DNA from: Candidatus Equicola faecalis
Lineage (GTDB): Bacteria > Bacteroidota > Bacteroidia > Bacteroidales > Bacteroidaceae
Reading direction: 5' to 3'
NCBI GenBank assembly: GCA_018065185.1
Contig: JAGHTU010000017.1
Location: forward strand, 1 to 56,961
Length of the DNA stretch: 56,961 nt
Every line of letters begins with the position of its first letter. The first letter of the stretch is position 1. Position numbers and translations under genes: made by a program. A model generated the notes under the pieces. The model did not search any database. It was not told the DNA's origin and saw only the letters and a program-made list of their open reading frames with translations. Below, piece after piece: positions 41,828-51,138 of this stretch.

Positions 41828-44164
41828 CTATTTGTTTATGAAATACTGATGCATGGCTTCTGCCGCCCGTCGTCCGTCACCCATAGCAAGAATGACTGTT
41901 GCTCCGCCACGCACGATGTCTCCGCCAGCATATATGTTTGACATATTGCTTTTCATGTCTTCGTTCACTACGATGGTGTTTTTTCTTCCGAGTTCCAGTC
42001 CTGTGATAGATTTCGGTACCAACGGGTTAGGTGAGACACCAACAGCGACAATCACCTGATCGCATTCCAGAGTGATGGTCTCGCCTGTCTTTTCCGGTCG
42101 TCTGCGTCCGCTTTCATCTGCTTCTCCAAGAGCCATTACGTCCAATATGGCGGCTTTGACAGCTCCGTTTTCGTCGGCGATATATTCTTTAGGGTTATGC
42201 AGCGTGAGGAAACGTATGCCTTCTTCTTTTGCGTGCTTCACTTCCTCTTTGCGTGCAGGCATCTCTTCTTCTCCACGGCGATAGACCAATGTAACATCTC
42301 CACCGAGACGTTTTGCTGTGCGACAGGAATCCATCGCCGTATTGCCACCGCCAATCACAAGCACCTTTTTACCTATCAACACAGGTGTGTCGGTGTCAGG
42401 ATTAGCAGCATCCATCAGGTTGATACGTGTCAGATACTCATTGCTTGACATTATACCAATGCTGTTCTCGCCAGGGATGCCCATAAAGTTGGGCAGTCCT
42501 GCACCTGATGCAATGAAGAATCCGCGAAAGTCTGTGTCTTCCAGATCCTTTATTGTGAGCGTCTTGCCGATGATACAATCTGTATGGAAAGTCACTCCCA
42601 GTCTCTTGAGGTTGTCTATTTCAGTGTCAACAATATGGTTTGGCAATCTAAATTCTGGTATTCCGTATTTCAATACGCCTCCGATCTCATGAAGTGCTTC
42701 AAACACGTGTACGTCATAACCATTTTTCGCCATATCGCCTGCACATGACAATCCTGCAGGTCCAGAACCTACGATGGCTATTTTGATACCATTGGCTTCT
42801 TTGCGTTGCGGAGTTGTTGCTTTTCCACTCGATGCTTCATAGTCGGCTACAAAGCGTTCTAGATATCCTATCGCCACGGGTTCTTTCCCCATCTTATTGT
42901 GGATGCATAATGATTCGCATTGTTTTTCCTGCGGACATACGCGTCCGCAGACAGCGGGTAGGGAAGATGTGGATTTTATCACCCTTGCGGCATCAAGGAA
43001 ATGTCCCCGTTCAATATTCTTGATGAATGCTGGAATTGGGATGTTGACAGGGCATCCTGTCATACAGGTTGGATTGGCACAGTCAAGGCATCGTTTGGCT
43101 TCCTTTACAGCCATTTCTGCTGTCAGTCCCTGATTGACTTCTTCCTTGCGGTGGCAGATTCTATATTGTGCATTCAGTTCCGGCATACTGATGCGGTCAA
43201 TTGCGGTGCGTTCCTTTGCCTTCATTGATGCGCGAAGGGTTTTTCTCCATTCGGCATCGCGGTCGATGAGAGGTTCGCCCGATGTTGAAACATCGGGAAC
43301 AGAAACTAGCCTCCTCGAAGTTGACACTTCGGAAACGGTGGCTTTTGGGGTTGCGACAGTTGCAAGGGCGTGTTGTTCCTCTTTTTTGAACGTATTTAGT
43401 CGTTTCAGCATCTCATCCCAATCCACGAGCGCACCATCAAATTCAGGTCCGTCAATACATACAAATTTCGTTTCTCCTCCTATCTTCAGTCGGCAGGCAC
43501 CACACATTCCCGTACCATCAACCATTATGGTGTTTAGCGAAACATCTGTCGGTATGTTGTATTGCTGTGTCAACAAGCAACAGAACTTCATCATTATCGC
43601 TGGTCCGATGGCAAAGCACTTGTCCACTTTTTCGCGCTGGATGATTTCTTCCATTCCGACTGTAATGACCCCTTTCTTACCATAACTGCCGTCATCAGTC
43701 ATAATGACAACCTCATCGGCATACTTTCGGACTTCGTTTTCAAGAATTATCAAATTTTTATTCCTGCCTGCAAGAACAGCGATAACCCTGTTGCCAGTAG
43801 CCTTCAACGCCTTTATTATCGGCAACATTGGGGCAACTCCTACGCCACCACCGGCACAGAGCACCGTACCGAAGTTTTCAATATGTGTAGCATTGCCCAA
43901 TGGACCTACTACATCGTGAATGCTGTCCCCTACATTGAGTTTGCAGAGTTTTTGCGATGAAAGTCCTACTTCCTGTACCACCAAGGTGATAGTCCCTTTC
44001 GCTATATCGGCATCTGCGATGGTGAGAGGCACACGTTCTCCTTGCCCGTCAACACGTATGATGACAAAGTGTCCCGCCTTTCGTGCCTTAGCAATCAGCG
44101 GAGCCTCAACCTCGAAAAGAAAGACCTTTTCGGAAAGTTGCTGTTTATTTTTTACTTTGTACAT
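41828..44164 (-). CDS. NfnAB-like fusion: ferredoxin-NADP reductase subunit joined to glutamate-synthase-type subunit
   Basis: A 778-residue fusion of two flavoproteins. The first about 270 residues are a DHOD-B/NfnA-like reductase with FAD motif (GERVPLTIADAD), NAD motif (LCAGGGVGVAPMLP) and a [2Fe-2S] site (GTGMCGACRLKIGGETKFVC). After a linker the GltD/NfnB-like part (from about residue 320) carries Cys-rich Fe-S motifs (CLDCANPTCMTGCPVN, CGRVCPQEKQCESLC) and dinucleotide folds GSGPAG and GGGNTAMD. It would balance NADH, NADPH and ferredoxin by electron bifurcation. The two halves are separate genes in clostridia; the fusion is common in Bacteroidetes. Confidence 0.9.
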   Translation of the reverse strand: MYKVKNKQQLSEKVFLFEVEAPLIAKARKAGHFVIIRVDGQGERVPLTIADADIAKGTITLVVQEVGLSSQKLCKLNVGDSIHDVVGPLGNATHIENFGTVLCAGGGVGVAPMLPIIKALKATGNRVIAVLAGRNKNLIILENEVRKYADEVVIMTDDGSYGKKGVITVGMEEIIQREKVDKCFAIGPAIMMKFCCLLTQQYNIPTDVSLNTIMVDGTGMCGACRLKIGGETKFVCIDGPEFDGALVDWDEMLKRLNTFKKEEQHALATVATPKATVSEVSTSRRLVSVPDVSTSGEPLIDRDAEWRKTLRASMKAKERTAIDRISMPELNAQYRICHRKEEVNQGLTAEMAVKEAKRCLDCANPTCMTGCPVNIPIPAFIKNIERGHFLDAARVIKSTSSLPAVCGRVCPQEKQCESLCIHNKMGKEPVAIGYLERFVADYEASSGKATTPQRKEANGIKIAIVGSGPAGLSCAGDMAKNGYDVHVFEALHEIGGVLKYGIPEFRLPNHIVDTEIDNLKRLGVTFHTDCIIGKTLTIKDLEDTDFRGFFIASGAGLPNFMGIPGENSIGIMSSNEYLTRINLMDAANPDTDTPVLIGKKVLVIGGGNTAMDSCRTAKRLGGDVTLVYRRGEEEMPARKEEVKHAKEEGIRFLTLHNPKEYIADENGAVKAAILDVMALGEADESGRRRPEKTGETITLECDQVIVAVGVSPNPLVPKSITGLELGRKNTIVVNEDMKSNMSNIYAGGDIVRGGATVILAMGDGRRAAEAMHQYFINK

Positions 44165-44178
44165 TTTATATTGTATAT

Positions 44179-44550
44179 TTATGATATGTAAATTTCGGTA
44201 TGTTTTACAATATTCATCAATGTTGCAATGATTCTTACAAAATCCGAATGTATCGATTCATATTGACTTTCGCAAATATATTCGCTTCTTAATAAAAGTT
44301 CAAGCCAATATCCCGTTTCATTTGCTTCCTTCAAGGCAATATTCATTTTACTCTTGAAGTCAGCTCGACTCTGTGCGTATTGTGCTTCATGAACGTTTGC
44401 TCCGATACTTGTGCCACTTCTTAATATCTGTTTGGAAATGATATATTCAGATTTTTCTGCTTTTAGATATTTATATAAATTTACAATACGCAAAGCAAAA
44501 TCTTTTGTCAAATCATATATATTGTTTTCGACGTTCACCTTTGTAAACAT
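44179..44550 (-). CDS. Four-helix-bundle protein (rRNA intervening-sequence type)
   Basis: A 123-residue protein of the four-helix-bundle (S23/IVP) family, recognised by YDLTKDFALRIVNLYKYL, KSEYIISKQILRSGTSIGANVHEAQ and a closing helical repeat. Members occur in rRNA intervening sequences and as free genes; their function is unclear. It sits between the NfnAB-like gene and serS, 14 bases from the former. Confidence 0.85.
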   Translation of the reverse strand: MFTKVNVENNIYDLTKDFALRIVNLYKYLKAEKSEYIISKQILRSGTSIGANVHEAQYAQSRADFKSKMNIALKEANETGYWLELLLRSEYICESQYESIHSDFVRIIATLMNIVKHTEIYIS

Positions 44551-44589
44551 AAGGAACTAATCATAAAAGTAAAATCTACACAGTAAAAT

Positions 44590-45909
44590 TTACAATTGTA
44601 TCATCTCACAACCCATGTATTGCTGCAGAACAGCCGGCACCTTAATACCTTCTGCAGTCTGGTTGTTCTCAAGGATTGCAGCAACGATGCGTGGCAAGGC
44701 GAGTGCCGAGCCGTTGAGAGTATGACACAGTTCTATCTTCTTGTCTTCAGCACGGCGGTAACGGCATTTCAAACGGTTAGCCTGATAGGTGTCAAAATTA
44801 CTTACAGACGATACTTCCAACCAGCGTTCCTGCGCTTCGGAATAAACTTCAAAGTCGTAGCAGATAGCAGAAGTGAAACTCTGGTCACCGCCACAGAGAC
44901 GGAGTATGCGGTAAGGTAGTTCTAACTTCTTTAACAGCCCTTCAACATGTTCTAACATCTCCTTATGGCTCTCTTTTGAGTGCTGAGGTGTGTCGATTCG
45001 TACAATCTCAATCTTAGAGAACTCATGCAGACGGTTCAGTCCACGCACATCCTTGCCATAACTGCCTGCTTCGCGGCGGAAACACTCCGTATAGGCACAG
45101 TTCTTAATAGGCAAATCTTTTTCTTCAAGGATAACATCACGATAGATGTTTGTCACCGGCACTTCAGCTGTAGGAATAAGATAAAGGTCGTCTATCTCAC
45201 AATGATACATCTGTCCTTCCTTGTCAGGTAACTGTCCTGTGCCATATCCTGATGCTACGTTTACCACCGTTGGAGGCATGATTTCTGTATAACCAGCCTT
45301 GTTGGCTTCAGCAAGGAAGAAATTGATGAGTGCCCGTTGCAGCTGTGCGCCCTTTCCGATATACACAGGAAAACCAGCACCTGAAATCTTTACGCCAAGG
45401 TCAAAGTCGATGAGGTTGTATTTTTTAGCCAGTTCCCAGTGAGGAAGTTTTGCCTCCTTGTTCTCTGGCACAGTATTCCAGTTGCCTACAGTGTCACTTT
45501 CCTTGCACTCGCGCAATGAAGATTTTACCACAATATTGTCTTCGGCACACGTACCTTCCGGCACTTCATCGTAAGGGATGTTCGGTATCTGGCAGAGTAG
45601 GGCTGTGAGTTGCTTTTCGATATCATCAAGGGCAGTTTTCAGTTGTTCCGATGTGGCTTTCATCTCGGCCACCTCTGCCTTTGCCTTCTCTGCATCGTCC
45701 TTGAGCCCTTGTTTCATGAAGCCACCAATCTTTGTAGCCATCTGTTTCTGTGCTGCAAGTGTATTGTCGAGTTTCTGTTGAGTTTCCTTACGGCTCTGGT
45801 TTATGTTCAAGACTTCTTGTATTGCCTTTTCGGCATCCTGAAAATGTTTCTTTTCCAAACCTTTGATTACTCTCTCGGTTTCCTCTGTGATGAGTTTAAG
45901 TGTAAGCAT
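44590..45909 (-). CDS. serS: Seryl-tRNA synthetase
   Basis: A 439-residue class II enzyme that charges tRNA-Ser. It has the long N-terminal antiparallel coiled coil (residues about 25-100, rich in Lys/Ala/Glu) that grips the tRNA, motif 2 (YTECFRREAGSYGKDVRGLNR) and motif 3 (LNGSALALPRIVAAILEN). Length is slightly above the usual 425. The upstream neighbour on the strand is prfA. Confidence 0.95.
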   Translation of the reverse strand: MLTLKLITEETERVIKGLEKKHFQDAEKAIQEVLNINQSRKETQQKLDNTLAAQKQMATKIGGFMKQGLKDDAEKAKAEVAEMKATSEQLKTALDDIEKQLTALLCQIPNIPYDEVPEGTCAEDNIVVKSSLRECKESDTVGNWNTVPENKEAKLPHWELAKKYNLIDFDLGVKISGAGFPVYIGKGAQLQRALINFFLAEANKAGYTEIMPPTVVNVASGYGTGQLPDKEGQMYHCEIDDLYLIPTAEVPVTNIYRDVILEEKDLPIKNCAYTECFRREAGSYGKDVRGLNRLHEFSKIEIVRIDTPQHSKESHKEMLEHVEGLLKKLELPYRILRLCGGDQSFTSAICYDFEVYSEAQERWLEVSSVSNFDTYQANRLKCRYRRAEDKKIELCHTLNGSALALPRIVAAILENNQTAEGIKVPAVLQQYMGCEMIQL

Positions 45910-45935
45910 GTTTTTATATTTTTTTGATTCGTTAT

Positions 45936-47036
45936 TTACAATTCTGCTGCTTTCAGTCTTTCAGCGTTTTCTGCCACGGTCAAGGCATCAATGCATGCCT
46001 GAATATCACCACCCATGAAGCCAGAGAGGTCATGTATGGTGAAACCGATGCGATGGTCGGTGACGCGTCCTTGCGGATAGTTATAAGTGCGTATTTTGGC
46101 ACTACGGTCGCCAGTGGAGACGAGTGTCTTACGGCGTGATGCTATATCGTCGATATATTTTTGGTGCTCTCGGTCGTAGATGAATGTACGCAGACGGCTG
46201 AGGGCACGTTCCTTGTTCTTTGGCTGGTCGCGTGTCTCAGTACACTCGATGAGTATTTCTTCCACAACCCCAGTGTTCGGATTTTTCCATGGATAGCGCA
46301 AGCGTACGCCTGACTCCACCTTATTGACATTTTGCCCACCGGCACCCGATGAGCGGAATGTATCCCATTTTATGTCTCCCTCATTTATATGCACTTCAAA
46401 GGCATCTGCCTCTGGTAAGACAGCCACCGTTGCAGCACTAGTGTGCATACGTCCTTGTGTTTCGGTGGCAGGTACACGCTGTACGCGGTGCACTCCACTT
46501 TCATATTTAAGTGTGCCATATACGTTGTTTCCGCTTATGGCGAGGTCTATCTCCTTGAATCCTCCCACCGCTCCTTCCGATACAGAGGTGACTGTGAGTT
46601 TCCAACCTTTCATGTCGCAATATCGCTGATACATCTTGAACAGGTCACCGGCAAAAAGGCATGCCTCATCGCCCCCCGTACCAGCGCGTATCTCCATCTG
46701 GACATTCTTTCCGTCTTCGGGGTCGGCAGGGATGAGGAGCAGTTTTATTTCTTCTTCCAGTAGTGGCAAACGTTCTTCGCAGACGGTCAATTCCTGCCGT
46801 GCCATCTCACGGAGTTCAGCATCGTTTTCGTTCGCTATTATATCCTTTGCTTCATTAATGCCATTGATGCAGTCCTGATAACGCTTCTGTGCATCTATTA
46901 TGTCCTGCAGTTCCTTATATTCCCTTGTGAGTTTTACGAACCGTGCCTGGTCGGCAATGACAGAGGGGTCGGTGATGAGTGTTGCCACCTCTTCAAACCG
47001 CGCTTTCAAACCTTCTGTTTTTTGTAATATATCCAT
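45936..47036 (-). CDS. prfA: Peptide chain release factor 1
   Basis: A 366-residue release factor for UAA and UAG. The catalytic GGQ motif is in SSGAGGQNVNK, and the tripeptide-anticodon region is RVPATETQGRMH. ATG 47036 (MDILQKTEGL) is preferred, because the longer frame to 47105 overlaps aroE and its extra residues are not conserved. It begins 10 bases after the aroE stop. Confidence 0.94.
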   Translation of the reverse strand: MDILQKTEGLKARFEEVATLITDPSVIADQARFVKLTREYKELQDIIDAQKRYQDCINGINEAKDIIANENDAELREMARQELTVCEERLPLLEEEIKLLLIPADPEDGKNVQMEIRAGTGGDEACLFAGDLFKMYQRYCDMKGWKLTVTSVSEGAVGGFKEIDLAISGNNVYGTLKYESGVHRVQRVPATETQGRMHTSAATVAVLPEADAFEVHINEGDIKWDTFRSSGAGGQNVNKVESGVRLRYPWKNPNTGVVEEILIECTETRDQPKNKERALSRLRTFIYDREHQKYIDDIASRRKTLVSTGDRSAKIRTYNYPQGRVTDHRIGFTIHDLSGFMGGDIQACIDALTVAENAERLKAAEL

Positions 47037-47046
47037 ATATCGTAGG

Positions 47047-47787
47047 TTAGTTATTCCATATTTTCCATGTAGCTTCTGCCTGCAGGAGCCACATCTCAAG
47101 TCCATTTTTTATTGTTGCACCATATTTCTGCCCATTATACAGAAAACGTGTAATGTCGGGGTTATATATAAGGTCATACATCAGCGTATGGCTGTTCACT
47201 CCCTCGTATGGTATGTTCGGGCAGTCGTCAGACTTCGGGAACATGCCGCATGGCGTGGCGTTGATGATGACGTTGTATGTATGCAGATCGTCGGTGGTGA
47301 GATTTTTATAGTTCACCGTCCCAGGACGGTTGTAGCGACTCACAAGCACTGCGTCTATCCCTAGTTCTTTCATCACCAGTTGTACTGCTTTTGCGGCTCC
47401 GCCTGTACCGAGCACGAGTGCTGCCTTGTGATGGCTTTCCAATATAGGGGCGATGCTCTGTTTGAAAGCGATGTAATCTGTGTTATATCCTATCAAGCGT
47501 GGTGTGCCTCCTCCTCTGTCAACCTTTATGACGTTACAGGCACCTATCTTGCGTATCTCCGGTGAGAGTTCATCGAGATACTCTATGATTTTCTCCTTGT
47601 ATGGTGCCGTGACGTTCAGTCCACCCAATGTGGGATGTGATGCTATTATCTCTTGCACTTTTTCTATTCTGTCGATGTCAAAAGCATTATATATGGCGTC
47701 AATGCTTTCGTTGCGGAATTTCTCGTTGAAATATTCTGCAGAGAACGAGTGTTGTAGTGGATGTCCAATTATTCCATACTGTTCCAT
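47047..47787 (-). CDS. aroE: Shikimate dehydrogenase
   Basis: A 246-residue NADP-dependent enzyme that reduces 3-dehydroshikimate in aromatic amino acid synthesis. Substrate motif HSFSAEYFN, catalytic Lys in NVTAPYKEKII, NADP-binding VLGTGGAAKAV and the closing ATPCGM and NGLEMWLLQAEATWKIW are all present. It overlaps the end of the PhoH-like gene by 19 bases and leads to prfA. It is a little shorter than typical AroE (about 270), as in other Bacteroidetes. Confidence 0.93.
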   Translation of the reverse strand: MEQYGIIGHPLQHSFSAEYFNEKFRNESIDAIYNAFDIDRIEKVQEIIASHPTLGGLNVTAPYKEKIIEYLDELSPEIRKIGACNVIKVDRGGGTPRLIGYNTDYIAFKQSIAPILESHHKAALVLGTGGAAKAVQLVMKELGIDAVLVSRYNRPGTVNYKNLTTDDLHTYNVIINATPCGMFPKSDDCPNIPYEGVNSHTLMYDLIYNPDITRFLYNGQKYGATIKNGLEMWLLQAEATWKIWNN

Positions 47788-48737
47788 GTGTCGTAAGCCT
47801 TTACAATCTTTGTTACCAATTTATTCCTGATTATATCTTTTTCATTCATCGCGATGAAAGAAATTTCCTTTACGTCTTTCAGCACCTCCATGGCGTGCAG
47901 GAGACCTGAACGTGTGGAGTGGGGCAGGTCTATCTGCGTACAGTCACCGGTGATTATCATCTTCGTATTCATTCCCATTCGTGTGAGAAACATCTTTATC
48001 TGTGCCGTGGTGGTGTTCTGTGCCTCATCGAGTATGACTATAGCATCCGACAATGTTCGTCCGCGCATGAAAGCCAAAGGTGCTATTTCGATGATGTGTT
48101 TTTCCATCATCTCCTGCAACTTGCCGAGAGGTATCATATCTTCCAGTGCATCATATAGCGGTTGGAGATAAGGGTCTATCTTCTCTTTCATGTCGCCGGG
48201 TAGAAAGCCCAACCTTTCGCCTGCTTCCACTGCTGGTCGTGAGAGGATGATTTTCCTCTGCCGTTTCTCTTTCAGGGCTTTCACAGCCAGAGCAATGGAT
48301 GTGTATGTCTTTCCTGAACCGGCAGGACCTGTGGCGAAAATCATGTCTGAGGATTGGAAGGCATCGACCAGTCGTTGCTGATTGTCGCTGCGTGCCTTGA
48401 TGGCCTTTCCGCTGATGCTGTAACAGATGACGTCTTTCTCTTGTGCTTTTCCGCTCGTTGCCGACCGCCCTTTGATGATTTCGATAATCACCTCTTCGGG
48501 CAATGCATTATATGTGAAGCAATGTTTCTGCAACTGACTGACGGCTTCCTCGAAATGACTCACCTGTTCCTCATCCCCAAGCACTTTTATCACGTTGTCA
48601 CGTGCCACGATGCGCAGTTTTGGATAGAGTGAACGTATCATCTGCAGGTGTATGTTTTTTGCACCATAAAAGATGACTGGGTCAACGTCATCAAGTACTA
48701 TCAGTTTTTCTATCATATTATAATTATCAATTGTCAA
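47769..48737 (-). CDS. phoH: PhoH-family ATPase
   Basis: A 322-residue protein with a PhoH-type P-loop ATPase: GPAGSGKTYTSIALAV (Walker A), VILDEAQNTT (Walker B) and GDCTQIDLPHSTRSG. The N-terminal part is a KH-like domain (PKLRIVARDNVIKVLGDEEQ). PhoH proteins are linked with ribonuclease and ribosome-related functions. Upstream is the DUF5715 gene and downstream is aroE, all on the minus strand with short gaps. Confidence 0.92.
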   Translation of the reverse strand: MTIDNYNMIEKLIVLDDVDPVIFYGAKNIHLQMIRSLYPKLRIVARDNVIKVLGDEEQVSHFEEAVSQLQKHCFTYNALPEEVIIEIIKGRSATSGKAQEKDVICYSISGKAIKARSDNQQRLVDAFQSSDMIFATGPAGSGKTYTSIALAVKALKEKRQRKIILSRPAVEAGERLGFLPGDMKEKIDPYLQPLYDALEDMIPLGKLQEMMEKHIIEIAPLAFMRGRTLSDAIVILDEAQNTTTAQIKMFLTRMGMNTKMIITGDCTQIDLPHSTRSGLLHAMEVLKDVKEISFIAMNEKDIIRNKLVTKIVKAYDTWNSME

Positions 48738-48743
48738 TTATTT

Positions 48744-49499
48744 CTATCTCACTGTGACGTGGTAACATGACTGGTGTTTCTCATATTTTATGTAACATCG
48801 TTCTGCTGTGCGCATATCTGCTAGAACTTCTGAAAGCACCCATTTCAAAGTGTCGTTTCTCACCGGTCGCTCTCCTGCCTGTGCATAGCGGAGATAAGAG
48901 ATGTCAAAAGTGGTGCCATACATGTGGCAACTTTTTTTTGAGGCGTTGGCGTTGTGGCTACGTAATTTTTCTACGTCATCCTGCGTACGCAATACGGAAG
49001 ATACTATGATTTTATGTACAGGGATGTGCTTTACCATGAGTGAATCCATGAAACTTCGTCCTATGTCCTGCAGCAGGCTGGCTGCTCGAGGCACGAGATA
49101 TGGTATGCTACTGTTTAGACGTGCTATGTCATAATATGGCGAAAAGCCGATATATACCAGTCCCTCATCGTTCATATTTGCCTCTTCACGGTTTTGCACC
49201 ACTGGTATTCCGTGTTCTTGTGCAGCCGTAAGTTGCACAGGATTATCATCTGGAAAAGATTTCTCAAAGTTCGGCACGGAATAGATGCGACTCTTTCTAT
49301 CAATATCAAACTCCGTCAGGTAGGGGCTGTTAAATCCTGTTTTCTGTAATGCTGTAGGGGTGGAAACATCTTTAGATGGTGTGCTGTGTATATGTCTGTA
49401 AAGCGTTTTTATACCATATAACAACAACACGACGCACACGAACCCAAGAAGATATTTTCTCTTTGTGATTTTTATCTTTTTTGTTCCGTTTGTTTGCAT
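48744..49499 (-). CDS. DUF5715 membrane-anchored protein with M15 peptidase-like motif
   Basis: A 251-residue protein with an N-terminal signal anchor (about residues 14-33) and an extracytoplasmic domain. The segment SKKSCHMYGTTFDISYLRY resembles the SxHxxGxAxD zinc motif of M15 D,D-carboxypeptidases, with His and Asp in the right spacing. DUF5715 is therefore probably a cell-wall-related fold, but activity is unproven. A strong promoter box (49526-49563) precedes it. Confidence 0.72.
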   Translation of the reverse strand: MQTNGTKKIKITKRKYLLGFVCVVLLLYGIKTLYRHIHSTPSKDVSTPTALQKTGFNSPYLTEFDIDRKSRIYSVPNFEKSFPDDNPVQLTAAQEHGIPVVQNREEANMNDEGLVYIGFSPYYDIARLNSSIPYLVPRAASLLQDIGRSFMDSLMVKHIPVHKIIVSSVLRTQDDVEKLRSHNANASKKSCHMYGTTFDISYLRYAQAGERPVRNDTLKWVLSEVLADMRTAERCYIKYEKHQSCYHVTVR

Positions 49500-49525
49500 C
49501 GCACAATAGCTATCCTTTACTTTGC

Positions 49526-49563
49526 TACAAAATTAGTACAAGGCGAGCGAAAAGCCAAATTTC
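49526..49563 (-). promoter_or_regulatory. Bacteroidetes-type promoter of the DUF5715-phoH operon
   Basis: On the minus strand TTTG, 20 bases, TAATTTTG match the Bacteroidetes -33/-7 promoter. The 38-bp segment is repeated almost identically (three differences) at 56662-56699 before ftsK. Confidence 0.75.
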
Positions 49564-49759
49564 AACAAAGTTAAAGTTAGTGCAAATTTACTGGACAGCA
49601 TTAGATGCAGAGGTGATAACTCTCATGATAATATTTCATGGTTCATCAAGAAATGTTTCTTGATAAAGATAAGATAAGCTTCATGAAAACACTTTTTGTA
49701 ACTATAAGTAAATCCATGTTTTTCCATCTTTGCCTCGTCCTCTTCCGCTCGTTGCCTAC

Positions 49760-49847
49760 GAATCGTCGTGACAATTCGAGTAAATCGTCGTGACAATTTG
49801 GGTGAATCGTCGTGACGATTTGAGTAAATCGTCACGACAAGTTGGAG
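49760..49847. repeat. Four tandem 22-bp repeats, each an inverted repeat
   Basis: Four units (49760-49781, 49782-49803, 49804-49825, 49826-49847) share the core AATCGTCGTGAC followed by A/G-ATT. In unit 3 the core is a near-perfect palindrome (AATCGTC, GT, GACGATT); the other units carry compensating single changes. No spacers, so it is not CRISPR. It may be a multi-hairpin element or a cluster of binding sites. Confidence 0.7.
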
Positions 49848-49998
49848 GCTCTGTTGGTTTAACGTTGAGGCATCGTGCGTTCAAATATGACTCATAATAA
49901 AGTTGAGAGTGCCTTGATTTTTATTTCAATGAGTGTAAAATCAAAAATTTTTATGTAAGTTTGCAATGGTTTATAAGGGATATAATTTCGGATAACTG

Positions 49999-51138
49999 AT
50001 GAGAAAGACTTACGAGGAGATAAATGAGAAGATAAGACGTGGGCAGGCTGTGGTGATGACTGCCGAAGAGGTGTCGGAAATGGCTAAGACGATGTCGCCA
50101 AAAGAAATCTTGGATAAGGTGGATGTGGTGACAACAGCAACCTTCGGAGCGATGTGCTCGTCAGGCGCAATTTTGAATTTCGGTCATGCCGTACCGGGCA
50201 TACGTATGGAGAAGATAAAGGTAAACGGCGTGCCTGTAAGTGGTGGGCTGGCGGCAGTCGATACATACGTCGGTGCCACCGACTGCGATGAGAGAAATCC
50301 GAAATATGGCGGAGCACACATCATACAAGACCTCATAGATGGTAAAACCTTGGAATTGGAAGCATGGGGAAAAGGAACTGACTGCTATCCGCGCACACAC
50401 ATAAAAACAGAAATCTCGCTCGAGACGATAAACGAAGCGGTGCTCTTCAATCCGCGTAATTCTTATCAAAACTACAATGTGGCTGTAAACACGTCAGACA
50501 AGACCCTGCACACCTATATGGGTACATTGTTGCCGAAGATGAAAAATGCTTCCTATAGTTCTGCAGGCGAACTGTCGCCACTGATCAACGACCCGGAATG
50601 TCGCACCATAGGTCTGGGAACACGCATCTTCCTATGTGGGGCACAGGGATATGTGGCATGGAACGGTACGCAGTTCAATACATCCAAGCCTGTCAATAAA
50701 TACGAAATTCCCGTGGGCAACGCACGCACGCTGGCAATGATAGGCGAGATGCGCGAAATGACAAGCCGTTTCCTCCGTGCTGCCTACTTTGAGAAATATG
50801 GCGTGACGATATACATAGGCGTGGGAGTGCCTATACCTCTGCTTGACGAAGACCTTGCTCATCGTGTGTCAATACGCAATTCGGAAATAGAGACAAGCAT
50901 TGAGGACTATGGCAATGGAGGTGAACTGATTGGCACGACAGACTACGCTTCGTTACGCAGCGGAGAGATAGAATTTCAAGGAAAGAAAATCCATACTGCC
51001 CCTCTATCATCATTGGCAAAAGCACGTGAGATTGCTGACATGCTGAAGACATGGATAAAAGACGGGCAGTTTGAACTGACAGCACCTGTACGACCGATGC
51101 CTACTGATACTGCAATGAAAACACTCAAGGAACTATGA
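49999..51138 (+). CDS. DUF39 / COG1900 homocysteine-synthesis protein
   Basis: A 379-residue protein of the DUF39 family, which with a NIL-ferredoxin protein forms homocysteine from aspartate semialdehyde and sulfide in anaerobes. The conserved part has TFGAMCSSGAILNFGHA (Cys54 a likely reactive residue), DTYVGATDCDERNPKYGGAHI and GLGTRIFLCGAQGYVAW. It overlaps the NIL-ferredoxin gene by 4 bases. A TAnnTTTG box (TAAGTTTG, 49956-49963) with no clear -33 element lies 35 bases upstream. Confidence 0.82.
   Translation: MRKTYEEINEKIRRGQAVVMTAEEVSEMAKTMSPKEILDKVDVVTTATFGAMCSSGAILNFGHAVPGIRMEKIKVNGVPVSGGLAAVDTYVGATDCDERNPKYGGAHIIQDLIDGKTLELEAWGKGTDCYPRTHIKTEISLETINEAVLFNPRNSYQNYNVAVNTSDKTLHTYMGTLLPKMKNASYSSAGELSPLINDPECRTIGLGTRIFLCGAQGYVAWNGTQFNTSKPVNKYEIPVGNARTLAMIGEMREMTSRFLRAAYFEKYGVTIYIGVGVPIPLLDEDLAHRVSIRNSEIETSIEDYGNGGELIGTTDYASLRSGEIEFQGKKIHTAPLSSLAKAREIADMLKTWIKDGQFELTAPVRPMPTDTAMKTLKEL

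Larger units (their letters stand above)
49500..49998. other. Intergenic region with promoter, 22-bp repeat array and leader of the homocysteine operon
   Basis: It holds a promoter box for the minus-strand DUF5715 gene (listed separately), the four-copy repeat at 49760-49847 and a TAnnTTTG box (TAAGTTTG, 49956-49963) 35 bases before the DUF39 gene. No convincing gene; a minus-strand frame at 49623-49835 reads through the repeats. Confidence 0.5.

Noticed and set aside
47037..47105. Longer prfA start at 47105
   Set aside because: It overlaps the aroE end and the extra residues do not resemble release factors; ATG 47036 gives the usual start.
49623..49835. 70-residue minus-strand protein frame
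   Set aside because: It reads through the 22-bp repeat array, has no recognisable domain and lies where a promoter and repeats explain the DNA.
49760..49847. CRISPR-like array
   Set aside because: Four units follow each other without spacers; unit length is 22 and the units are imperfect. No cas gene is in the window.
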